NCBI RefSeq assembly: GCF_030852425.1
Contig: NZ_NSDM01000025.1
Coordinates: forward strand, 1-64,000
Source: Saccharothrix longispora
GTDB taxonomy: Bacteria; Actinomycetota; Actinomycetes; Mycobacteriales; Pseudonocardiaceae
Length of the DNA: 64,000 nucleotides
Reading direction: 5' to 3'
Below, piece after piece: positions 43,901-50,421 of this stretch. The notes below the pieces were generated by a model. That model made no database searches. It saw only the letters and a program-made list of their open reading frames with translations, and was not told where the DNA came from. Every line of letters begins with the position of its first letter. Within the stretch, counting starts at the first letter, position 1. Both the position numbers and the translations under genes were made by a program.

Positions 43901-46900
43901 AGCCGGTGTTCGTCTTCCCCGGCTACGGCGCGCAGTGGATCGGCATGGCCAAGGACCTGATCGCCACGTCCGACGTGTTCGCAGCCGAGGTCCGGGCCTG
44001 CTCCGAGGCGTTCGCCCGGCACTTCGACTGGTCGGTGCTCGACGTGCTGACCGAGCGCCCGGGCGCGCCGGCGATCGAGAAGACCGACGTCGTCCAGCCG
44101 GTGCTGTTCACCGTGATGGCCGCGCTCGCCGCGCTGTGGCGGTCGTGCGGCGTGGAGCCGGCCGCCGTGGTGGGCCACTCCCAGGGCGAGGTCGCCGCCG
44201 CGTACGTCGCGGGCGGCCTGACCCTGCCGGACGCCGCGCTCGTCGTGGCCGCGCGGGCCAAGGCGTGGCTGCCGATGATCGACCGGGGCTCGATGGTCGT
44301 GGTCGCACTGGCCGCCGACGAGGTGGCCCGGCGCATCGCGCCGTGGGGGGACCGGTTGTCCGTCGCCGCGGTGAACGGCCCCACCTCCGTCACCGTGTCC
44401 GGCGACGTGGAGGCGACGGCCGAGCTGCTGGCCGAGCTGGCCGCGCAGGACGTGCGGGTCCGCAAGGTGCGCGGCGCGAACGCCGCCGGCCACTCCGCGC
44501 AGGTCGACGACCTGCGCGCCGTGCTGGAGCCGCAGCTGGCGGCGGTCGCGCCGCGCACCGGCACGATCCCGTTCCACTCGACCGTCACCGCGGGCGTCCT
44601 CGACACCGCCGAGCTGGACGGCGACTACTGGTTCCGCAACCTGCGCCGCACCGTGCTGTTCGAGCCGACCGTGCGCGGCCTGGTCGAGCAGGGACACCAG
44701 GCGTTCCTGGAGGTCAGCTCGCACCCGCTGCTCACGTCGATGATCCGCGAGATCGCCGACACCGCCGGCGTGGACGCGGTCGTCACCGGCTCGCTGCGGC
44801 GCGACTCGGGCGACCTGGCGCGGGTGCTGACCTCGGCCGCCGAGCTGCACGTGCGGGGCGTGGCGGTCGACTGGGGCGCCGCGCACGCCGGCCTGCTGGA
44901 CGGGGCGGTCCCGGTCGACCTGCCGACCTGCGCGTTCCAGCGGCGGCGCTACTGGCTCGACACCGCCGCCCCCGGTCGCACGGCCGACGAGGTGGAGGCC
45001 GCGTTCTGGGACGTCGTCGAGAACGACGACCTCGACGCGCTCGCCGCGACCCTGGACGTGCCCGACGCGGGCGTGTTCGCCCCGGTGCTGCCCGCGCTGT
45101 CGCGGTGGCGCCGCCGGCGCCGGGAGAACTCCGAGGTCGACGCGCTCCGCTACCGGGTGGTGTGGCGCCGGGTCGCCGACCCGGCGCCACCCGCCGACCC
45201 GGGCACGTGGCTGGTCGTCGTCCCCGCGGGCGCCACCGACGCCTGGTCCGCGGAGGGCCTGCCCGGGGGAGTGCGGGTCGAGGTCCCGGTGGACGCCGAC
45301 CGCGACACCCTCGGTCGCCTCCTGGCCGGGGCGGCGGACGGTCTCGCAGTCAGCGGCGCGTGGTCGCTGCTCGGCCTCGCCGGGGGGCACTACCGCGACC
45401 TGACCGACCTGCCTGCCGGGGTCGCGTTGAACACCCTGCTGTTCCAGGCGCTCGCCGACGCCGGCATCGCCGCGCCGCTGTGGTGCGCGACCAGCGGCGC
45501 GGTCGCCGTGGACGAGGAGGACGTGGTCCGCGCCGCCGAGGGGTACCAGCTGTGGGGTGTGGGCCGGGTTGCCGCGCTGGAGCAGCCGGCCCGCTGGGGC
45601 GGCCTGGTCGACCTGCCCGCCGTGCCCGACGAGCGGACCACCGCCCGGCTGGCCGGCGTGCTCGGCGGCACGCCCGGCGAGGACCAGGTCGCGCTGCGGC
45701 CCTCCGGGGCGTTCGCCTGCCGGCTCGTGCGCGCCCGCCCCGACGTCGCCCGGGAGTGGCGTACCAGCGGCACCGCGCTGGTCACCGGCGGCACCGGCGG
45801 CATCGCCCGGCACCTGGCCCGCTGGCTGGTCGGCGCGGGCGCGGAGCACGTGCTGCTGACGAGCAGGCGCGGTCGCGCGGCGGAGGGCGTCGAGGAGCTG
45901 GAGGCGGAGCTGGCCGGGCTCGGCGCGCGGGTCACCGTGGCCGCGTGCGACGTGGCCGACCGCGAAGCGGTGGCCGGACTGCTGGCCTCGGTCCCCGAGG
46001 ACGCGCCGCTGCGCTCGGTGTTCCACGCCGCGGGCACCGCGCGGTCCTCCGTGCTGGCCGACGCCGCGCCCGACGAGTTCGCCGAGGCCGCGAGCGGCAA
46101 GGTCACCGGCGCCCGCAACCTCGACGACCTGCTCGGCGACCGGGAACTGGACGCGTTCGTGCTGTTCTCCTCCGGGGCCGGGGTGTGGGGCAGCGGCGGC
46201 CAGGCGTCCTACGCCGCCGCCAACGCCCACCTCGACGCCCTGGCCCACCAGCGGCGTGCGGCCGGCCGCACCGCGACCGCCGTGGCGTGGGGTGGCTGGG
46301 CGGGCAGCGGCATGGCCGACGACGAGGCCGTCGTCGAGCGGTTCACCCGGCGCGGCATGATCGCCGTGCGGCCCGAGGTCGCCCTGCGCGGCCTGGGCGG
46401 GGCGCTGGCCGCCGGCGAGACCGGCCTGGTCGTCGCCGGGGTGGACTGGGAGCGGTTCGTGCCCGTGTTCACCGTGGGCCGCCCGAGCCCGCTGCTGTCG
46501 GAGCTGCCCGAGGCGCGGCGGTCGCTCGCGAAGACCACCGGGGCCGCTGTGGAGGAGGACGGCGACGGCCCCGGCCTCACCGCCCGCCTGGCCGGCCTGC
46601 CCGCCGACCGGCGGGAAGCGGAGCTGCTGGCGTTCGTCTGCGCCCAGGCCGCGGTCGTCCTCGGCCACGACAGCGCCGAACCGCTCCTGCCGCACCAGCA
46701 GTTCCTGGAACTGGGTTACGACTCGCTGACCGCGATCGACCTGCGCAACCGGCTCGCCGCGGCCACCGGGATACCGCTGCCGGCGAGCCTGGTGTTCGAG
46801 CACCCGTCACCGGAGAAGCTGGCCGCCCACCTGCTGCGCTCGATCGGCGTCCCCGAGGCGCAGCAGGCCCCGCCCGCGGCCCCGGACACCCTGGTCGCCC

Positions 46901-47715
46901 TCTACGCCCACGCCGGCGGCACCGGCCGGGTGACCGAGGCGATGGGGATGCTGGCGGAGGTGTCCCGGTTCCGGCCGTCGTTCGACGAGGACACCGCCGC
47001 CGCGCACGTCGTCACCCCGGTCCGCTTCGCCACCGGCGACGCCCGACCGCCGCTGGTGTGCCTCGCGCCCTACATCGCGCCCGCCGGCGTGCAGCAGTAC
47101 GCGCGGCTCGCGGCGGCGTTCCGCGACCAGCGGGACGTGTGGGTGCTGCCCGCGCCGGGCTTCGCGGCGGGCGAGTCCCTGCCGTCCTCGGTGGACGCCC
47201 TGGTCGCCGCGCAGGCCGAAGCGGTCCTGCGGTGCGCCGGTGACGAGCGGCCGGTGATCGTCGGCTACTCGTCCGGCGGCTGGATCGCGCACGCGGTCGC
47301 GGCACGCCTCCAGACCACCGGCACACCGCCCCTCGCGGTGGTGATGCTGGACAGCTTCACCCGCGACGTCCCCATGAACCCCGGGTTCCTGTCCCTCATG
47401 GCCCAGCAGCAGGCGGAGCGGTTCCGCTTCATGGCCTCCGGCGGCGACCAGCTCACCGCCATGGGCGGCTACCTGAGGATCTTCGACACGTGGGAGGCAC
47501 CAGCCCTGGACGTGCCCACGCTGCTCGTCCGGGCCGCCGAGTCGCTGCCGGGCGTGCCCGGCGACGGCGACAACCGCCCGGCGCCACCCGGTCACGTCGA
47601 CACGACCGTCGAGGTCGCCGCCGACCACTACTCGATGATGGAGGACCACGCGGAGGCCACGGCCGCCGCGCTGCACCGGTGGCTGGCCGAACACCAGGCC
47701 GCTCTTCCCCGCTGA
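37987..47715 (+). CDS. Terminal modular type I PKS, two modules (H and I) with thioesterase
   Basis: The 3242-residue protein starts with a docking helix (MTNTNEEKLLDYLKRV). Module H: KS 37-455; AT from 559 (HAFH, malonyl); KR from 1079, A-type (VWGGG..Q..Y); ACP near 1388. Module I: KS from 1449, with TACSAS in place of TACSSS; AT from 1975 with unusual GYGAQW and AAGH; helical post-AT element near 2340; KR from 2597, A-type, catalytic Lys, Ser, Tyr and Asn present but the third Gly of the TGGTGxxG loop is Ala; ACP GYDSLT near 2909; TE about 2968-3238 with GYSSGG near 3093, a following LDS Asp and a late His in ADHYSM. The TE makes this the final PKS, releasing the chain as a macrolactone. 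The expected output is hydroxyls at C5 and C3 and an alkyl branch at C2. The carboxylase/reductase that should supply that extender starts 89 bp downstream. Confidence 0.96.
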   Translation: MTNTNEEKLLDYLKRVTADLRQVRTRLREVEEKDQEPIAIVGMACRFPGGVRSPEDLWALVEEGRDAIGDFPADRGWDVESLYDPDPDAQGRSTTRSGGFLYDAADFDPAFFGISPREAVAMDPQQRLLLETAWEAFEHAGIDPDTARGTRTGVFVGSGYQDYATRVFAAAGESDGYLGTGNAASVLSGRLAYLFGLEGPTLTVDTACSSSLVALHLAAQSLRSGESTLALAGGVMVMSSPTAFVEFSRQRGLAPDGRCKAFGAGADGTGWSEGVGLLLVERLSDARRNGHPVLAVVRGSAVNQDGASNGLTAPNGPAQQRVIMQALANAGLSTSDVDVVEAHGTGTVLGDPIEAQALLATYGRDREQPLLLGSLKSNIGHAQAAAGVGGIIKVVMAMRHGIVPRTLHADEPTPHVNWASGAVRLATDAVPWPEVDRPRRAAVSSFGVSGTNAHTIVEQAPEEPEPGPTPSMPAVPWVLSARSPEALRDRAASLSAHAPAWTDPVDTGFSLATGRAALEHRAVVVGTDAEGIADALRALATGAPSAGLVTDTARLGKVAFLFSGQGSQRAGMGRELHAAFPVFAAAYDEVVAGLGGTSFFDVDVEVLARTGVAQRALFALQVALFRLFESWGVRPDVLVGHSVGEIAAAHVAGVLSLEDACRVVSARADLMQALPPGGGMVAVEATEDEVLPHLTDGVSIAAVNGPRSVVVSGEAGAVDAVVAHFTDRKTSRLAVSHAFHSPLMEPMLDGFAAVVGGLEFHEPSIPMLSPVAEAGYWVRHVRDAVRFGDQVGELDERGTTKFLEIGPGGVLTALTRNRLPDAEILAVPTLRDNAPEPVAALAALGALHTSHVPVDWPAVFPGGRRVDLPTYPFQRERYWLDVPGTAVTPDLDDWRYEVAWRPFDAIGPAPTGTWLVVGPDGDDAAAITAALTGRGVLVVRTDGADLADVTAPVDAVLALHTLHDTDPVTTLLLLRALDAAGITAPLWCLTRGAVATDAPGDPTRALTWGLGRVVALEQPHRWGGLVDLPAGGIAEDVLMTVLGGGTGEDQVAIRDDHPLARRVVRAARGATSRPWQPSGTVLVTGGTGALGGHVARWLARSGARHVVLAGRRGEHAPGAAGLRAELEELGARVSLVAADVAERADVARLLAVADEDGALTAVVHAAGVPGAEVLADTTPERFTVALSAKVGGARHLDELLGDRELDAFVLFSSIAGVWGGGGQGAYSAGNAFLDALAVDRRARGLTATAVAWGPWAGAGMVADGDDEERLKLRGLTALPPRYAIAALQRVLDLDATAAVVADVDWPVFLAPFTAARPAPLFAELTGVTGTGAGGPRTRSALADRVAALPEEQRERVVVDVVRAHAAAVLGHRSADAVEADHAFSRLGFDSLTAVQLRNALIAETGLELPTTLVFDHPTAAELGAHLLGGLLGLDGPGEAAPTGADHADEPIAIVGMACRYPGGVRSPEDLWRLVADSVDATTDFPTNRGWDVDALYDPDPDRPGTTYTRRGGFLHDADEFDPAFFGISPREAVAMDPQQRLLLETTWEVFERAGVDPLALQGSQTGVFIGSGYQDYIGRALDVPDGVERYLATGNAASVISGRLAYTFGLRGPALTVDTACSASLVALHLASQALRAGECELAVAGGVMVMSAPSAFTQSSRMRGLAPDGRCKAFSDGADGTAFAEGVGVVLVERLSDARRNGHRVLAVVRGSAVNQDGASNGLTAPSGPAQRQVIRRALADAGLTGADVDLVEAHGTGTVLGDPIEAQALLATYGRERTAENPLWLGSLKSNIGHAQAAAGVGGIIKAVMAMRHGTMPSTLHADEPTSHVDWSPGTVRLLTEARDWPERGRPRRAAVSSFGVSGTNAHVVLEQGDPDPAPTGAAEPDGPVAWALSARGHAGLRAQAGALLAAVGERSAADVAHALLTTRAALEHRAVVVGDRTALRDGLAAIVAGEPAGNVVLGTAQAVAKPVFVFPGYGAQWIGMAKDLIATSDVFAAEVRACSEAFARHFDWSVLDVLTERPGAPAIEKTDVVQPVLFTVMAALAALWRSCGVEPAAVVGHSQGEVAAAYVAGGLTLPDAALVVAARAKAWLPMIDRGSMVVVALAADEVARRIAPWGDRLSVAAVNGPTSVTVSGDVEATAELLAELAAQDVRVRKVRGANAAGHSAQVDDLRAVLEPQLAAVAPRTGTIPFHSTVTAGVLDTAELDGDYWFRNLRRTVLFEPTVRGLVEQGHQAFLEVSSHPLLTSMIREIADTAGVDAVVTGSLRRDSGDLARVLTSAAELHVRGVAVDWGAAHAGLLDGAVPVDLPTCAFQRRRYWLDTAAPGRTADEVEAAFWDVVENDDLDALAATLDVPDAGVFAPVLPALSRWRRRRRENSEVDALRYRVVWRRVADPAPPADPGTWLVVVPAGATDAWSAEGLPGGVRVEVPVDADRDTLGRLLAGAADGLAVSGAWSLLGLAGGHYRDLTDLPAGVALNTLLFQALADAGIAAPLWCATSGAVAVDEEDVVRAAEGYQLWGVGRVAALEQPARWGGLVDLPAVPDERTTARLAGVLGGTPGEDQVALRPSGAFACRLVRARPDVAREWRTSGTALVTGGTGGIARHLARWLVGAGAEHVLLTSRRGRAAEGVEELEAELAGLGARVTVAACDVADREAVAGLLASVPEDAPLRSVFHAAGTARSSVLADAAPDEFAEAASGKVTGARNLDDLLGDRELDAFVLFSSGAGVWGSGGQASYAAANAHLDALAHQRRAAGRTATAVAWGGWAGSGMADDEAVVERFTRRGMIAVRPEVALRGLGGALAAGETGLVVAGVDWERFVPVFTVGRPSPLLSELPEARRSLAKTTGAAVEEDGDGPGLTARLAGLPADRREAELLAFVCAQAAVVLGHDSAEPLLPHQQFLELGYDSLTAIDLRNRLAAATGIPLPASLVFEHPSPEKLAAHLLRSIGVPEAQQAPPAAPDTLVALYAHAGGTGRVTEAMGMLAEVSRFRPSFDEDTAAAHVVTPVRFATGDARPPLVCLAPYIAPAGVQQYARLAAAFRDQRDVWVLPAPGFAAGESLPSSVDALVAAQAEAVLRCAGDERPVIVGYSSGGWIAHAVAARLQTTGTPPLAVVMLDSFTRDVPMNPGFLSLMAQQQAERFRFMASGGDQLTAMGGYLRIFDTWEAPALDVPTLLVRAAESLPGVPGDGDNRPAPPGHVDTTVEVAADHYSMMEDHAEATAAALHRWLAEHQAALPR
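43900..44960 (+). other. Module I acyltransferase domain with non-standard extender motif (AAGH)
   Basis: The active-site Ser lies in GHSQGE, as in methylmalonyl ATs. The specificity tetrad at residues 2166-2169 is AAGH, not HAFH (malonyl) or YASH (methylmalonyl). An xAGH tetrad is associated with ethylmalonyl and larger extenders, for example TAGH in the tylosin ethylmalonyl AT. The first motif is GYGAQ rather than GQGSQ, so the oxyanion-hole Gln position carries Tyr. The domain is also outside the near-identical AT family shared by eight other modules. Together with the downstream crotonyl-CoA carboxylase/reductase this points to an alkylmalonyl extender. The chain length cannot be read from the motif. 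Confidence 0.75.
46890..47712 (+). other. Thioesterase (macrolactonising) domain
   Basis: This is an alpha/beta-hydrolase domain at the C-terminus of the last PKS. The nucleophile is the Ser of GYSSGG, with a downstream Asp in MLDSF and a His in ADHYSMMEDH. It should release the chain, in a filipin-like product by attack of the C27 hydroxyl on C1. Confidence 0.88.
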
Positions 47716-47804
47716 CCTCCCGCACACCGCGCACGCACGCCGACGACGTCCGCCCGCGTGCCGGTCGACCACGTCCGCGCACCACCCCCGAACGGAGAGA
47801 CACC

Positions 47805-49070
47805 ATGTCCCAGTCGCTGTACGAGATCGGCGAGATCCCGCCCCTCGGCGAGGTCCCGCGGCAGATGTACGCCTCGCTCATCCGCCAGGAGCGCTACGGC
47901 CGCCCCGAGGACGCGTTCAAGGTCGAGGCCATCGACGTGCCGGAGGTCGGGCGCGGCCAGGTGCTGGTGATGGTCATGGCCGCCGGCATCAACTACAACA
48001 ACGTGTGGGCCGCGCGCGGCACGCCCGTGGACGTCATCGGCATGCGGCAGAAGACGGGCCGGCCCGAGGACTTCCACATCGGCGGCTCCGAGGGCGCCGG
48101 CGTCGTGTGGGCGGTCGGCGAGAACGTGCGCAACGTCGCGGTCGGCGACCACGTCGTCATCTCGCCCGCCCAGTGGGACGAGACCGCCGAGGACCTCCGG
48201 CTCAGCCGCGACCCCATGGGGTCCAAGACGCTCGGCGCCTACGGCTACGAGGTCAACTACGGCACGTTCGCCCAGTTCGCCCTCGTCGACGACTACCAGC
48301 TGCACCCCAAACCCGCCAACCTCACGTGGGAGGCCGCCGCCTGCTACATGCTCACCGCCAGCACCGCCTATCGGCAGCTCGTCGGCTGGGAGCCCAACGT
48401 CGTGCGACCCGGCGACCCGGTGCTGATCTGGGGTGGTTCGGGCGGGCTCGGCTCGATGGCCATCCAGATCACCAAGCTGCGCGGCGGCATCCCGATCGCC
48501 GTCATCTCCGACGACTCCCGGGCCGAGTACTGCCGGTCGCTCGGCGCGGCGGGCGTGATCAACCGCACCGAGTTCGACCACTGGGGCCGGCTGCCCGACA
48601 TCGACGACCAGGCCGCGTCCAAGGCGTGGGTGAAGTCGGTCCAGGGGTTCGGCCGGCGCATCTGGGAGATCCTCGGCGAGCGCAAGGCACCCAAGATCGT
48701 GCTGGAGCACTCCGGCGAGAACACCGTGCCCACCTCCGTGTACCTGTGCGACACGCTCGGCATGGTCGTGCTCTGCGGCGGCACCAGCGGCTACAACGGC
48801 GACGTCGACCTGCGGCACCTGTGGATGCGGCAGAAGCGCTTCCAGGGCTCGCACGGCGCGAACCTCCGCGAGTGCCGCGAGGTCACCAACCTCGTCGCCG
48901 CGGGGCTGCTCGACCCGTGCCTGAGCGCGTGCGAGGAGTTCGAAGCCGTCGGCAAGGTCCACCAGCTCATGGCCGACAACGCCCACCCCGGCGGCAACAT
49001 GGCGGTCCTCGTCAACGCCCCGCGCGCCGGCCTCACGTCGCTCGCCGACGACCTCACCGCCGTCGCCTGA
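47805..49070 (+). CDS. ccr: Crotonyl-CoA carboxylase/reductase family enzyme (alkylmalonyl-CoA extender supply)
   Basis: The 421-residue product belongs to the medium-chain reductase family as the reductive carboxylase branch. It shows an N-terminal SLIRQERYG..EDAF stretch, AAGINYNNVWA, a GGSEGAGVV turn, the NADPH loop WGGSGGLGS near residue 210, and QGSHGANLRE near 350. These enzymes convert a 2-enoyl-CoA plus CO2 and NADPH to an alkylmalonyl-CoA. The residue after the conserved His of GSH is Gly (351). From memory, ethylmalonyl-forming members have Phe here, and CinF, which accepts longer chains, has Gly, so a medium-chain enoyl substrate is plausible. The start at ATG 47805 has GGAGAG 5 nt upstream; the frame is open further back but without family homology. 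The gene lies between the terminal PKS and the P450s, and pairs logically with the module I AT. Its counterpart in filipin loci is PteB. Confidence 0.92.
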   Translation: MSQSLYEIGEIPPLGEVPRQMYASLIRQERYGRPEDAFKVEAIDVPEVGRGQVLVMVMAAGINYNNVWAARGTPVDVIGMRQKTGRPEDFHIGGSEGAGVVWAVGENVRNVAVGDHVVISPAQWDETAEDLRLSRDPMGSKTLGAYGYEVNYGTFAQFALVDDYQLHPKPANLTWEAAACYMLTASTAYRQLVGWEPNVVRPGDPVLIWGGSGGLGSMAIQITKLRGGIPIAVISDDSRAEYCRSLGAAGVINRTEFDHWGRLPDIDDQAASKAWVKSVQGFGRRIWEILGERKAPKIVLEHSGENTVPTSVYLCDTLGMVVLCGGTSGYNGDVDLRHLWMRQKRFQGSHGANLRECREVTNLVAAGLLDPCLSACEEFEAVGKVHQLMADNAHPGGNMAVLVNAPRAGLTSLADDLTAVA

Positions 49071-49097
49071 CCGACCGACCACAAGGGACGGAAGAAC

Positions 49098-50291
49098 ATG
49101 ACGGAGTCCATCGCCGTGCCCCACCTGCCGACCGCGCGCGGGTGTCCCTTCGCGCCGCCGGACGGTCTCGCCGACATCCGCGAGAAGAACCCGATCACCC
49201 GCGCGGTGTTCGAGGGCGGCGAGGAGGCGTGGCTGTTCACCGGCTACCAGGAGGTCCGGGACCTGCTGCGCGACCAGCGGTTCAGCGTGCGCATCCCGCG
49301 ATCGGTGCACACCAGGGACGAACAACCGCCCAGGCCCGGGCGCGGCAGCCTGCTGTGGCAGGACCCGCCGACCCACACCGCCGACCGCAGGCTGCTGGCC
49401 AAGGAGTTCACCGTCCGCCGCATGCAGTCGCTCCAACCCCGCATCCAGCGGATCGTCGACGAGCACCTCGACCGGATCGCGTCCCTGCCGCAGCCGGTGG
49501 ACCTGGTGGCCGAGTTCGCCACCCCCGTCCCGTCCATGGTCATCTCCAGCCTGTTCGACGTCCCCGTGGAGCAGCTCGACGCGTTCCAGGACGCGGCGGC
49601 GGAGATGATGCGCGTCGACGTCGAGCCGGAAGCCGTGCAGGCCGCCGCCGGGCGCATCATGTTCGCGCTGCACCAGCTGATCCAGGCCAAGCGCGCGGAG
49701 CCGGGGGAGGACCTGCTGTCGGCCCTCATCGCCGCCGACGACCCGGAGGGCGTCGTGGACGACACCTTCCTGGTCACCGCCGCGGCCACGCTGCTCATCG
49801 CGGCGCACGACACCACCGCGTGCATGATCGGCCTGGGCACGGCGCTGCTGCTCGACCGGCCCGACCAGGTGGCCCTGCTGCGCGCCGACCCGTCCCTAAT
49901 CGGCAACGCGGTCGAGGAACTGCTGCGCTACCTCACGATCGGGCAGCGCGGCGCCGAGCGCGTCGCCCTGGAGGACGTGCGGTACGGCGACGTGAAGATC
50001 AAGGCGGGGGAGCAGGTCGTGGCGCACGCCCTGGCCGCCAACTTCGACCCCGCGTTCGTGCCCGAGCCGGAGCGGTTCGACATCACCCGCCGCCCGTCCG
50101 CCCACATGGCGTTCGGGTTCGGCCCGCACCAGTGCATCGGCCAGCAACTGGCCCGGATCGAACTCCAGATCGTGTTCCGGAGCCTGTTCGAGAGGTTCCC
50201 GACGCTGCGGCTCGCGGTGCCGGTCGAAGAATTGCCGTTCCGCCACGAGATGGTGTTCTACGGCGTGCACGAGCTGCCGGTCGAGTGGTGA
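49098..50291 (+). CDS. Cytochrome P450 (CYP105-like), candidate polyene-macrolide hydroxylase 1
   Basis: The 397-residue soluble bacterial P450 has a heme-Cys loop FGFGPHQCIG near 340, an ExxR helix within EELLRYL, and an I-helix oxygen-activation motif AAHDTT, where AGHETT is usual. The acid and Thr pair is kept. There is no signal peptide or membrane anchor, so it is cytosolic and needs a ferredoxin. ATG 49098 follows the carboxylase/reductase stop by 27 bp, with AAGGGACGGAAG upstream. Filipin loci carry two P450s, PteC (C26) and PteD (C1' of the side chain). This gene and the next are the natural equivalents, but motifs alone do not say which is which. Confidence 0.9.
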   Translation: MTESIAVPHLPTARGCPFAPPDGLADIREKNPITRAVFEGGEEAWLFTGYQEVRDLLRDQRFSVRIPRSVHTRDEQPPRPGRGSLLWQDPPTHTADRRLLAKEFTVRRMQSLQPRIQRIVDEHLDRIASLPQPVDLVAEFATPVPSMVISSLFDVPVEQLDAFQDAAAEMMRVDVEPEAVQAAAGRIMFALHQLIQAKRAEPGEDLLSALIAADDPEGVVDDTFLVTAAATLLIAAHDTTACMIGLGTALLLDRPDQVALLRADPSLIGNAVEELLRYLTIGQRGAERVALEDVRYGDVKIKAGEQVVAHALAANFDPAFVPEPERFDITRRPSAHMAFGFGPHQCIGQQLARIELQIVFRSLFERFPTLRLAVPVEELPFRHEMVFYGVHELPVEW

Positions 50292-50316
50292 CCGGCACGC
50301 CCCCCGCTCCCGCGGT

Positions 50317-50332
50317 CTGGGGGATCACCTAC
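50317..50332 (+). promoter_or_regulatory. Weak match to a PAS-LuxR (PimM/PteF-type) operator
   Basis: The bases CTGGGGGATCACCTAC match 12 of 16 positions of the polyene-regulator consensus CTVGGGAWWTCCCBAG, as I remember it. The site lies in the 127-bp gap between the first two P450 genes, about 105 bp before the second one. I found no similar match in the other gaps of this window. A TACGCT (-10-like) at 50372 is not correctly spaced for the operator to overlap its -35. Confidence 0.2.
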
Positions 50333-50409
50333 TCATCGGCCCGACGCCTCCCCGACCGCGGGACACCTCCGTACGCTCCGTTACCAGGGCGTCGACAGCA
50401 TCGTCGAAC

Positions 50410-50414
50410 AGGAG
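50410..50414 (+). promoter_or_regulatory. Ribosome binding site deciding the second P450 start
   Basis: AGGAG lies 7 nt before the ATG at 50422 but only 4 nt before the GTG at 50419. I therefore choose the ATG. Confidence 0.55.
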
Positions 50415-50421
50415 AAACGTG

